Source of the DNA: Ooceraea biroi
Lineage: Eukaryota > Arthropoda > Insecta > Hymenoptera > Formicidae
Assembly: GCF_003672135.1 (NCBI RefSeq)
Contig: NC_039506.1
Span: 24,026,497-24,090,496 of the forward strand
Direction: 5' to 3'
Length of the DNA stretch: 64,000 nucleotides
The notes under the pieces are model-generated. The model made no database searches. It saw only the letters and a program-made list of their open reading frames with translations, and was not told the DNA's origin. Shown here in pieces: positions 10,768 through 21,537 of this stretch (the stretch's first letter is position 1; each line of letters begins with the position of its first letter). The position numbers were made by a program, and so were the translations under genes.

Positions 10768-12487
10768 GGAAACGCCTCGGCCTCCATGTCGAGTTTTCTC
10801 GATATACGGTTACGCGAGGCTCGAAAATTGACGTCATCTATGCCCGTCGTTGAAAATGGATATCGTTCTTTTCGAATTTCGTATTTATTTTCAATTATTA
10901 CGTACCGCTCGTCCTCTTGCGGTCTTTGTCCGTCGTCGCAAGCTGAAAATCAGCCGGTTATTCCTTGCAGGTGCGAAAGCAATCGAGATGCGAAAAGCAC
11001 TCAGTATCGACGATTATTAATACGTGCGCATGATTCTACTTTGTTCGCTGTACACTTGTAGTAGATGATAATCTTTAATATGGAAGGATAATTGTGAGAT
11101 ATATATACAATTGTAGATAAGTTTTATATTTATATATCTTTTGTAATCGGTGAGAGAGTACGAATAGATTATAATTGAAGAACTACGAATACAGTAAACG
11201 AAAACGTTCGCGCGAGATCGTTTCCATTAATATTAGGTGGAATAAGATAAGCTCTAAGATTTGATATGATAATGATTAGTTTCTTTTTTTAAGAGTGATA
11301 CACATATCGTGTACTTGCAATAGATGTAATATAAATATAATAAATACAATCACGATACAATACAATAATATTAATTTTTAATTACGTCCTTTTAAATTAC
11401 GTCTTTTTGTAGAAAAGTGTCTATTTTTTATCGTAAATGGAGAACGATGTTTCGAAAACAGTAAGTACGTTCATCGGAGAACTGTGCTATTATTTTTCTG
11501 AATTCCTCAATTTTCTTGCTGATTGGAGCTATAATAGGCCTTCAGTCTTATCTCTGTAACTGGAAGCGACCACAATCTCTCAAGTACATGAATGAGCAGT
11601 AAAGCTTATCGAAACGTTTACGTGTTCTTTATAACGCAATTATTCCTTGCGAATGAATTAATATATTACGAGCCCGACGTCTCGCAGGCATTATGATTCC
11701 GATAAACCTTCTGAAGCTAATTAACAATTAAGCAAGAAGCGCACGTGATCGCGTGAGTATCTCAGAGCGACATGAAGTGAATGAAAATGTTGCATCAGAC
11801 TCATCCATTAAACTTCATTAAACATTCACTAAACAGCATCATCATAACTTCCAATCATTATTCTTCGTAAGGTCCACTCAGTGGACTTATCCACTCAGTT
11901 TTTACGTGTATTTATAGGCAGCTGCCAAAGAGAACCGTGTGACCGCCACGTCATGGACGTGGTGGAACGTCTCTGCTTTCTGCGCAGAAGCACAAATGGT
12001 TTCACAAACGTACGTATGATGCGTGGACCCTATCCATGGAAGCGTGTGGCAATACCGGATAGGAAATAGGAATGAAAGCGATCACATAATATGATGCAAT
12101 AATGCGTAATATATTATATACAAAAATTTTTTAATTTCACGAAACTAGATTTTTTTCTCGATCATGTAATCATTCACTGTTTAAGACTTTGTTTTAAGCG
12201 ATGATTTACGTGTTTGGTGGTAGAAATTAGTGCTCCGAATTTTTCAATAGTCGAATAATTTGTACCTCAAACTCAGACCTTAATAGCTAGACTTCTCGAG
12301 CTTGACATTATATCCGATCCCTTGCGTATGTTTCATAATTTGATAAAGTTTCTCTTTGCAGATGAAGTGTGGACGTCTGGTTTCTACTTCCCTTTAAAAG
12401 AGTACGTGCAAATACGGCACTGATCCGGTACCCCCACCGGATTGCATTCTCTCTGATACTTGCAACTCCTCACACAGATATAACGTC
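10768..12487. other. Paralog A 3' UTR and intergenic spacer to paralog B
   Basis: The paralog A 3' UTR probably runs to the AATAAA at 11339. Beyond it is AT-rich spacer. I find no coding exon; the frames at 10786-11061 and 11881-12069 have no recognisable similarity. TTTAAAA at about 12394 is too far from the candidate start site of paralog B to act as its TATA box. Confidence 0.5.
11339..11344 (+). terminator. Candidate poly(A) signal of paralog A
   Basis: AATAAA 572 bases after the paralog A stop codon, the first canonical signal on the + strand in this interval. Confidence 0.45.
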
Positions 12488-12555
12488 AGTCTTACCCGGT
12501 GTCTTGTGAAAATCGGTGATTCACGACTAGTTTCTTCAACAAGCGATCCACAAAC
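12488..12555 (+). other. Candidate 5' leader exon of paralog B with TCAGTC initiator
   Basis: CGTCAGTC matches the arthropod initiator consensus, giving a start at A12488. The 68 bases to the donor ACAAAC|GTGAGT (GT at 12556) contain no ATG. The exon would join the acceptor TGATTTTCAG ending at 14163, five bases before the paralog B start codon. No TATA box is placed correctly, so this promoter would be Inr-driven. Confidence 0.42.
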
Positions 12556-14163
12556 GTGAGTATATTGCAAAATAACTTTAGAAAGTATTAGGAGTGTGAT
12601 AAGGATATTGATAACTCTAATTAAATTTATTAGATATCAAAGATATTGAAACGTTGAAACAATTCCTTTAAACAAAACTGTTTGTAGAATCTATATTGCA
12701 ACGTAATAAAAAATATCACTCGTTTGTGTGTCACTTTTTATCTCATTACTCCTTCGTATCGTATTTTTAAAGTGACCATTTAACGAAAGCATGTTCTACG
12801 TTAATTAATTTTGCTTAATGAGCTTAATGAGTAATCAGCGAACGATTCTTACTACATTCTGGATTATCTCATACTGTAGACATAAAAAGAAATTATGTTA
12901 CTATTAATAATTTATTATTAATATTATAATATACAATGATTTACATTGTGCGTTATATTACATTGATCTAGTAATACAGACACGTGTAACAGATTCTTGT
13001 CGAGTGACACATTTTTAGATCTATAGTTAGTGTGAATATTTTACAACAAACATCAATAATCCCCTTTGCGAGGAAAACTTTGCAATATAGATCTTATTAT
13101 AAAATTATAGCATTGAGCCTCAAGTCAATGTCAACAGAAAAGTTGCGCTTTACTTATGAAATGATGCAACAGGCGATCAGTCATTCAGTATCTGCGAAAG
13201 AAGTTTTTGTACGAAACGAGAATAACTTTAATTGAAACGTTATACAGCAACGCAATTGCAACACTCGACTGGCTCCAATAATAACGGCAATTATTCTCTA
13301 TTATTCTCTCTCCTGTTTGTCTAGCGGACGAATCATGTATTACGCCCATAATCTCATGACAAGTTGAGTAAATTGTTAATTTATTTATTAACGTTCCAAG
13401 CAGTCAATTTTGTGTACACTCAGTGTCTCGGCACTCATGGCACGACGATTTCTCACATGCACATAAATAAATGTGTGAGATATCAAATAGTACGGGCATC
13501 TCTTTCTATGATAATAGTTATCAAGCGACGTGCACCGATCGTGTTTTCTTTATATTAATTCGCCGATCGTGCATACACGTGCATTGGAAAAATAAAAATG
13601 GAGTTGGTTTGGCCGCAACGAGCTGCGCGCAATGATGATGGTATCAAAGTGCGAGTTCGTTTCGATGCATAATTTAATAACGGATTAGATAACGACTTCG
13701 ACTGGCCGGAGCCGCCAAAGGTACAAAGATCTTGGCAGAAAATAATTATTATTCATTGCACGCGCGCGATTATCCTCGAAATGTGTTATTATCGTGAATC
13801 CAATTTGGATCTGCACACGTCATCGTTCGTTATCGATGGTATCATTGCATAGTATGATTTTTTTATTTGCATCACTTTATTGTGTCAATGCTGCAATCAT
13901 TCATCAGAAGAATGGCATGTACCAAAGTTCAAAATATGAATCATAAATTTAGAAAAAAGCGCATATCTTGAATATGAATCATAAATTTAGAAAAACGTGC
14001 ATATGTTGATTTCATACATCTGACGAGATTACAATCTAATCTAACACGATGTATTCTTCTTTTATAAAAATTTTAAATTTTAACAAGAATTGTTAAATAT
14101 GATACATGCCGTTTTTAAAGTAAATGATTCGAATGCCAGTCTAAAATGTTGCTTGATTTTCAG
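12556..14163. other. Putative leader intron of paralog B
   Basis: AT-rich, no coding exon recognised. It contains a tandem duplication of a 38-bp unit, AATATGAATCATAAATTTAG and following bases, at 13933 and 13971. Frames at 13032-13235 and 13364-13558 look like chance. Confidence 0.4.
13933..14008. repeat. Two-copy 38-bp tandem repeat
   Basis: Copies start at 13933 and 13971 and differ at a few bases near their ends (GCGCATATCTTG versus CGTGCATATGTTG). They lie about 160 bases upstream of the paralog B coding exon. Confidence 0.75.
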
Positions 14164-14168
14164 AGAGA

Positions 14169-15787
14169 ATGGCGGAAGCGAATAAATCCATCCCGAACTC
14201 CGCGGGTACTCCTCGCCTGGAGGTCATAGATCGTGTGAAGAACATCCCGGTGGTCCACTCGGCCATCGAGAAGACAGGATCCACGTACTCCTACGTCAAG
14301 GATTCCCATCATCTGGTCAACTGGGCACTAAGCTACGCCGAAGCCGGACTGAATTATGCGACCGCCACTGCGGCACCGATCACAGCCCCCCTGGCCAAGA
14401 AATTCGAAGGACAGATCAGCGCTGTCGACCAGAAGCTCTGCGAAGGGCTGGACATCGTTGAGCAAAAAGTACCGATTGTGAAGGAGCCACCGCAGCAGGT
14501 AATCGTTAAAGGAAACCTGCCTCCCTTTCATTTTCTGAACCCAGAACCAGAATGGGATGCTTTTCATCACAAATGGCGAAACATGCCTTCGTTAGCGTTC
14601 AGTAAAATATTCTGCACATTTATTTAAAAGTAAACATTTGCAATTAAAAAATTTTAATTTTCTAGAAATTGTGCAATTGAAAATTTTAACTCTCTTTAAT
14701 ATTCTATTAATGTTCCATATATTTTAAAATATCTTTTATTCTTAAAAATGTTTGATCAAATTATCATTATGTGATTTATAATTTAATTCATTTCACATAT
14801 TATTTTGTTCAGTTGCGAATTAATGTGAAATTTATGCAAGAAATATACGATTTCTGATGATATGTATGTTTTACAGATATACGATGCTGCTAAGGCGGTT
14901 ATGAGTAGCAAATTGCAGCCTACCATCGAGAAATTGAACTCAGCAAAGGACTCGGCCACGCAACAGGCATCTACGCTGAAAGAAACCAGCATAGCCAAGG
15001 CAAACGAGCTTCTGAACACACAATACGGTAATATGGCCGTCCAGGGTGTTGACAATACCAGTGTGCTCCTCACTCGCCTGTTGGACTATTACTTCCCGCC
15101 AGTCGAGGGAGAAGAGAATACGCCAGGTACATCACATAAGCATACTCAGCGAGAAGATCGTTTACACTATGATGACATAGTGATGACATAATTGTCTCTT
15201 TAGTATTCTCGAAAGTTTGTTATATACTAGCTAGCAAAGTGCGGAACTTTTGCAAAGTTTTACTAAGCAAATGGACGATTCTGAGATGCATTTATATGCA
15301 ATCGCTTGATTTAAATGAGAGAAACATTTTTTATTCAACTATTAAATCAATTTGAATAATAATTACAATTAAAATCTGAATTATGTAAAGAGTTATAATT
15401 AAACTATATCTTTTTTCAAGAAAGTGACGCATCTCGGATCGAGCAGAATGTTTCACAAAGTATTGCGATTTCCTTCGCCATTGCAATTATCAGATTATTT
15501 TTAATAAAAGTAATGGCATTGTTGCAGCTCCAGTCTCAGCGGAGGAGAACAAGGTGATGCACGCGGTGCAGACAATTGGCCAGCTGTCAACGAAAACCGC
15601 TAATCGTGTGTACCATTCGGTCGTCGCTCAGCTGAGAACGGTGAAGAAGGAAGACGTGGCGACATATATATCTAGTGTGGTGTCCATCCTTCATCTCGCA
15701 CACTTCTTGAACCTTGGACAGAAAGCGGAGGAGGACGAACAGGCAGGCAGCCCGACAGAAAAGAAGGATAAGCCTGAGAAGAAATAA
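14169..15787 (+). CDS. Lsd-2: Lsd-2-like perilipin, paralog B (3 coding exons)
   Basis: A lipid-droplet coat protein of the PAT/perilipin family. Exons are 14169-14498, 14877-15126 and 15528-15787; phases are 0 and 1; the product is 279 aa. The N-terminus is followed by LEVIDRVKNIPVVHSAIE (17-34), then YSYVKDSHHLVNWALSYAE (40-58) and the signature KLCEGLDIVEQKVPIVKE (89-106). Exon 2 is a long amphipathic stretch ending near LLDYYFPPVEGEE. Exon 3 holds VQTIGQLSTKTANRVYHS, then a helical segment and a charged GSPTEKKDKPEKK tail. All donors and acceptors are canonical. Retaining intron 1 leaves the frame open for 42 more codons, giving a 152-aa variant if it occurs. Paralog A is its closest relative in the array by motif agreement and tail type. 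Confidence 0.93.
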
Positions 15788-17180
15788 GCCTGAAAACATT
15801 GAGAATTCGCTTAACTCGTTTGGCTCGTTCAATTTTTGAATTGAAAAATGTATAATTTAGCTGACTCGTTTGTCACACACTATACACACTATAGAATTTT
15901 CAAATATTTACAGAAACGTGTAAAATATACGAAGACGAACTGAGAGAGCAGCGTATCTTTACCTAAAAATTTCACGTACATACGTAATGGCATTAATATT
16001 TATAAGATATTATAAATATTAATAGTTTCTCAATATGTTGATTATGAGTACGTCATATTAAAAATATAACGATACGCCAGCACCGAAAAATTAATTTTTG
16101 TTTACTCTTGTTGAGGATCCTAATGCAAAAATTCCGTGATGAATGGATTGATTTTCTAGTTTCTGAATATGCTGGCATTTTTATACGTCTCTGTTGAACG
16201 GTATACGTACATCACATTACGTGGTAGCGGTAATTATAATGTATTGTACATTTCTTCTACTTTTTTTATGCACATGAAAACGTTACATTGAAGCAAACTG
16301 CGAAATTACGCTGATTCTTGCACCAGAAATCAGAGGAGTATTCTTTTCATCGATGAATCACTGTTATTAGCGTCGCAAAGTTGACGCATAATGTACAAAT
16401 GCGTTTTGAGCATCACAAGGCATATCATTTCGAAGGACTGCTGCATATACACATAAGAGAAATAAGCGCGGATATATATATTTTGTAAAAAATATTCTAA
16501 TGTATACTCTATATACACATATAAAATATAATTTTGAAGGAAACGTTGCTTGTGACACTTTGTTACTTCCGACTGCTTCGAAAAATGAAAATTGAACCAA
16601 GATATTCAGTTTTCGCAGAGGAAAACAGAATCCAAGTTTGCCAAAGGAGGTACTGTAAGAAAATGTACTCTGCTTCTCTCTGAACATTCTATTTAGAAAA
16701 GTGCGAAATATAAAATATCATTAAAAACATTTATATACTGAAATAATTGTACATTCTTCTGCTAGTGAAAACTTTGCAATCAGACTCTAAAGAAACAATT
16801 CAACATTTTTGCATTTACTTTCCAAGGACTGTTTACATCCATAATCAAACGATGAGTAATTGAATGACATTTTTCTGACTGATATCTTCTTTTGATCGAA
16901 GACCTATTTAATCAAAGGATGGAAACTTACAGAAACGAGTTCAAGTCTACTCTCGGATCAATACGTTCCCTCGGTGCAGACCGTCTCGGTCGTTTCGTTA
17001 CCGACGTATACTCGTTCAGTAGCAACTAGTATGTAGTATACATTCGTATACTACATCAAGAACAATCCACAGCAACGGCAGCACGATCTCGTGGCAGTGT
17101 GCTGTATCTCCGGCGGATGTTGTCGGGTAGTGAGAAATGACAGAGGGTTCACGGCAGGCGCGCGGGCGGATCGGAAAGTG
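15788..17180. other. Paralog B 3' region and intergenic spacer
   Basis: AT-rich. No AATAAA was seen; ATTAAA at 16057-16062 is a possible weaker poly(A) signal. Minus-strand frames at 16330-16687 are low-complexity and resemble nothing known. Base composition becomes CpG-rich from about 16960 toward the paralog C promoter. Confidence 0.45.
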
Positions 17181-17213
17181 TATATATAATTGATCGCGGC
17201 TGCGATCGCAGTA
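17181..17213 (+). promoter_or_regulatory. TATA/Inr core promoter of paralog C
   Basis: TATATATAAT (17181-17190) lies 29 bases before the A of TCGCAGTAA (A17210), an initiator-like sequence. Both elements and their spacing agree with a classic TATA promoter. This is the best-formed promoter in the array. It sits in CpG-rich flanking DNA. Confidence 0.6.
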
Positions 17214-17380
17214 AACAAATTTCGTCGAACGAGGCCGTGTGAGTCAGGGATCAAGGTACAAGCGGCCGATCGTGGAGAGGGATCCCGACGACGAGGAAGG
17301 AAGGGAAAACGCGCAGAGTAGCACGCAGGGCAGCTCCGACCGAAGGAAGGCTCGTGTGGACTCACAACGTTCACTGTCAG
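17210..17380 (+). other. 5' leader exon of paralog C (non-coding)
   Basis: 171 bases without any ATG, ending at ACTGTCAG|GTGAGT (GT at 17381), a near-ideal donor. It joins the acceptor TTTATTGCAG ending at 18190. The 77-base remainder of the leader (18191-18267) is also ATG-free, although it is open in the coding frame. Start assignment therefore falls on 18268. Confidence 0.55.
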
Positions 17381-18267
17381 GTGAGTGCCAGCCGACATCC
17401 GGTTTACCTTGATTTACCTGGCTGCGGTCTGCACCACCTGTCAATTCTGCGCCCGTGACATTGATCTTGCGGTGCTCCCTCGCACGTTGCCGTCGATCGG
17501 TCGCGCAACAATGAGACGTAGTAGACTAGGCCACGCGTGCTCCTACGGCTGGTACGGCTTTGTGCTCCAATCGCGTTGTGACATCGCACTCGATCGTTGC
17601 GTTTGAATGTTCCTTTCGATTCATCCTTTCTTTCGCCGGAAAACGCGAACGGCAAACTGCAAACGGGGAATTGCGTCAGTGATTATGAGATCGCGAGTGT
17701 CTCTCTTGCTCAGCTGCAACGTGCCTCGGAGCTAATGTCATCACGACGATTATGATGCAACGCCGACGCCGAGGAATGTTTTATTGATTGCAACGGTGTC
17801 GTGGAAACAATTATTTCCGCATCCCTGGATTATTTCTCTTTTTATTTTTTACCGTAATTTATGTAAAGTAGTTTACTACGTCAGGCTCGCGTAACGACAT
17901 GTGCGTTTCTTTGTTCTTCTCCTCTGTTTCTTGAGGTAAAGAATCCGTTTGACAAGATTCAGTTTACGATTGAAGTTTTACTTTAGTTATCGGAGCACCA
18001 AAATTAACATTTGATATGAGCTTCTAAAATATTAGAAGAATGTAAATGCATTTCTATTATTTGTGAAATACAAAGGCGAATCCATGAGACGTGCAGAAAT
18101 AGAGTAGAAGCTAATTCGTCGCTGATCATGCATCAGCGCAGTGCTTGCTGCTTTCTATCCAGACTTTTAATCTTGTTCTCTTTATTGCAGATTTTGCTGC
18201 CGCGCGAAACAAAGGACCAAAGGATCTGTCTTATCCAGGAGAAGGAAGTCTCGGCTCGATCGCAGCC

Positions 18268-19668
18268 ATGGACACGGAACTCACAGATCAGTTTTACCGT
18301 ATCCAAGCGGTCGACCGTGCTCGTAAGATACCCAGCGTGAATTATTTGTGGGACAAATCCACGGAGGTGTACGAGCGCGTGAAGGGCGCGAACACATTCG
18401 TCAACTGGGCCTTCGACACTGTCGAGAGCGTGGTGAACACGATGATAGAGAAATCCCTGCCGGTCGCCAGACTGATGGAGAAGCCGATCTACACGCTCGA
18501 CAAAACGTTGTGTCAGGGTATTGATTTCGTTGAAATAAAGCTGCCCATTATCAAGGAGGAACCTAAACAGGTAACTTTTTCTGCTCGTACGTGGATTACT
18601 GTTGGATATTTATATCAAGAGAGAAATATATTATGTAATGTATGATGTATAGAAATATATACCATACTCTATACACATTTCTTTCATGCAGATACTCAAC
18701 CGCACCAAGTCCATCGTATCCGAACGTCTCCGTCCCGCGGTGAGGACCTTTACCGTTCTGAAGCAGGAAACGAAGCAGAGAGTGAGGATCATGACACTGC
18801 TTACGTATTACAAGGTTCACTACCTGAGAGTCTACAGCTGGCAGCAGGCGGACAAAGTCATGTCGACTGAGACGGGTATTAATATTCTAAAGACCGTCGA
18901 CAATACCACCGATCTCGCAGAAATCATGCTGGACAAGTACTTACCGCCACCAGAGGAGGAGGTTCACACTGATACAGGTAACGTTTCCTTCGTACGTTGA
19001 CGGCATGTTAACTTTGACGTGACGGAATTGGAAATATTGATTAAGAATATACGATTTGCGAAACATAATTCGTTTTTCCGCATATTTGATTTTTCCTTTT
19101 CTTAGTTTTCAAAGTGGCCTCTTAGATGCCAAGTCTGGCACAGTTCATAAGACTAATAATTAATTCATGTAATACATTTTCCACACTATTTATTTTGTAT
19201 ACACATTTAGTAATATTTGTATTTACATTTTCTTCGTCGAGTGAGATAAGTCGATTTTTCTAAAGCTCAGATATGAGTCACACAATCAATGTTAATGGCG
19301 ATCAATTTTTCATAACTTGTATATGACGTCAAGAAAATTACACAATCGTGATATTATCATCAATTAATTGGAAAGAATGCACACTTTTTTGCCGATATGT
19401 ATAATTAATATGACGCTTTCCGTTTGTAGAGAAATTGTGCAGTGAGCACGTGAAGTTACACCACACGATGGAGAGGCTGAGCGAGTTCAGCAGCCGGGCG
19501 TCGCGACGCATCTATTACGCGCTGATGGAGAGGCTGCAGCACATGTATAAGATAGAGATACTTATTTTGGTGCTGCACGCGCTCGTAGTAATCCAAGCGG
19601 TCAGGTTTCTCGAATCGGTGGTGAACTTCGTCTTTAAATTATTCAGCGACTGCCTGTTCTCGTATTAG
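18268..19668 (+). CDS. Divergent Lsd-2-like perilipin, paralog C (3 coding exons)
   Basis: A perilipin-family lipid-droplet protein. Exons are 18268-18570, 18692-18977 and 19430-19668; phases are 0 and 1, identical to A and B; the product is 275 aa. AVDRARKIPSVNYLWDKS (14-31) and YERVKGANTFVNWAFDTVE (35-53) match the PAT domain. TLCQGIDFVEIKLPIIKE (80-97) is the signature. Exon 2 is basic, includes a Tyr-rich stretch (TYYKVHYLRVYSW) and ends near LDKYLPPPEEE. Exon 3 keeps a helix equivalent (ERLSEFSSRASRRIYYALME) but ends in a hydrophobic segment, IEILILVLHALVVIQAV and on to FSDCLFSY. The charged tail of A and B is missing. The start codon context GCAGCCATGG is strong. Assignment to the family is secure; function may have diverged, which is inference. 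Confidence 0.92.
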
Positions 19669-21300
19669 AAAAGAGGAGAAGGAGGAGGAAGAAGAGGAGA
19701 AGAGGACACGCTGCTCTAGTCTGCAATAATTCGTGCGCACGCAATGACACTTGAGGAGTCCGACTATTTTTTATCACTTTTACGAGAGTTACCGCCGCCC
19801 CCCTCGATGAATACATTTCACTTGCAAACTGCGAATTTTACTTAATATGCGTGAAACGCGTGAACATTCGCGGAATAATTCCACGCGCGGACGGAAAAGG
19901 ATTAAAAAAAGGAGAAGGGAAAAAGAGAGCGGCGCTCCTCTCGGTCATGATATACGACACCGTTTCTCATAATATCTCGTCGTATTTGCATATTGCCGAG
20001 TTTTTAAGTAACCCGGCGATTGCCGTTTCTCAAGAGAAGTGGAGACGAAATTTTGGAAAGTAATTCTCTGCGAAGGCTTAACGTCGGTTTTATATCTTCT
20101 GACGTGTGCAGGACGTTCCGCAATCGATGTAAACGTTAGAATTACGAATGTAAAATATTACATCAATGCAATGAATATTTTACATTAATCACGAACGCTG
20201 CGAAACATCCTGCACATTTGCGATATCATGTTTTATCTTTTCATACTTCAAAACTGCACCGAAATGCACCGAAAAGAAGAATGTGTGCAGTTTTGGGTCT
20301 CATTTATCTTTATATATGTGTTTAACTATTATATACGTCGTTTTTTAATCATCATGTTACACATTCAGATTTTTATTCTAGTTAATATTATTAAGGAACT
20401 GTACGTTAACGTGACAATGAATCGGTCAGAACGCGAATGCGAATCATCGAAGCGATCATATCGGCGTTCTTGCTTGGAGAACGCAGCGCGATACTTTTCG
20501 TAGATTCGCTTTTACGTGCTTTACATAGGTGTAACCGCGCTTCTCGTACCCTGTTTTTCTGTGATCACAGGTATGCGTATCCGAAAAGCGCGGTACTTGC
20601 ACTTGCACGTGACTCTCGAGCGCTTAATAATACCTTACTTATACTTGTTAATACTTCTTGTTAATTATAGATTTATATAAAAAGTTTGTCTCTCTTTTTT
20701 TATGCAAATAATTATTGTTGCAAGATGTGATGTTAACCGTAAGCACAATCGATCCCAGGAGGATAGTGTAGCATTTTATATGCAGTTAGAAGAAAGGATG
20801 TAGAATAGTTAGTATATTCTATAATGAAACATAATGTGCAATACGTGTCCCGCGTTAATCGCGAAAGTTAAATTGAAAAGAGCAACATTGAATATCAAGA
20901 TTTTATCTGTAACGACTGTGATGAGAAGAAATTATTCTAACTTATATAGTTTATTTGATGTGTTAATTTGTGATTGCGTCATGAAAGTGTAAAGTTTTCT
21001 ACTGTGTCAATAATACGGAAAAAAAGAAAGCGTGGAATGAACATAGTACAAAAATTGCATTATAATCAGAGCGCGGGAATTTCTGAGAAATTTTACAGTA
21101 AATTCGCGTATGCATCTGTCAGATTTCTGCGCTGTATTTATGAGAAAATATCAAATGATTCGTAAGCGGACAGATTGCATATGATTGTAAATGCTTACAC
21201 TAACAAATGACACACGAGTCCACTATTGTCTTCTGTACTTACCGATGCATTTTTGTATACACTGTAAAAAAGATGTACATTGAAAAATGAAAAAAAATGT
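19669..21300 (+). other. Probable 3' UTR of paralog C and downstream spacer
   Basis: A purine-rich GGAGGAGGAAGA tract follows the stop codon. A foldback repeat lies at 20105-20217. No AATAAA was found; ATTAAA at 19901 is the nearest variant. Frames such as 19851-20063 and 20228-20503 resemble no known protein. Confidence 0.4.
20105..20217. repeat. Foldback (inverted-repeat) element downstream of paralog C
   Basis: The outer arms share GTGCAGGA(C/T)GTT(C/T)CGCA and its complement. The inner arms are a perfect 13-base pair: AATGTAAAATATT (20147-20159) and AATATTTTACATT (20174-20186). The middle of the arms is imperfect. It has no coding capacity; a small MITE is likely. Confidence 0.65.
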
Positions 21301-21480
21301 TTTATTGCCATCGCGATGTATTTATTTATCCCGTTTTACAACAGCCGCGCGATCAATCCTGCTTCTGCACGCTCACAATCGCGCTCGCAATCTCAAGTCC
21401 GTTACAGCGAAATAGACGTAAACAGCCAATGTAAAAATCCGAACTGACCGCTTTTTTCAGTAAACCGGTCATTTCTCAGG

Positions 21481-21481
<1 letters not shown>

Positions 21482-21530
<49 letters not shown>

Positions 21531-21537
21531 GAGAGAA
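21482..21537. repeat. (GA)n microsatellite
   Basis: Near-continuous GA dinucleotides broken by AAG and TGA, spanning about 55 bases. It could bind GAGA-type factors, but simple slippage is enough to explain it. Confidence 0.9.
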
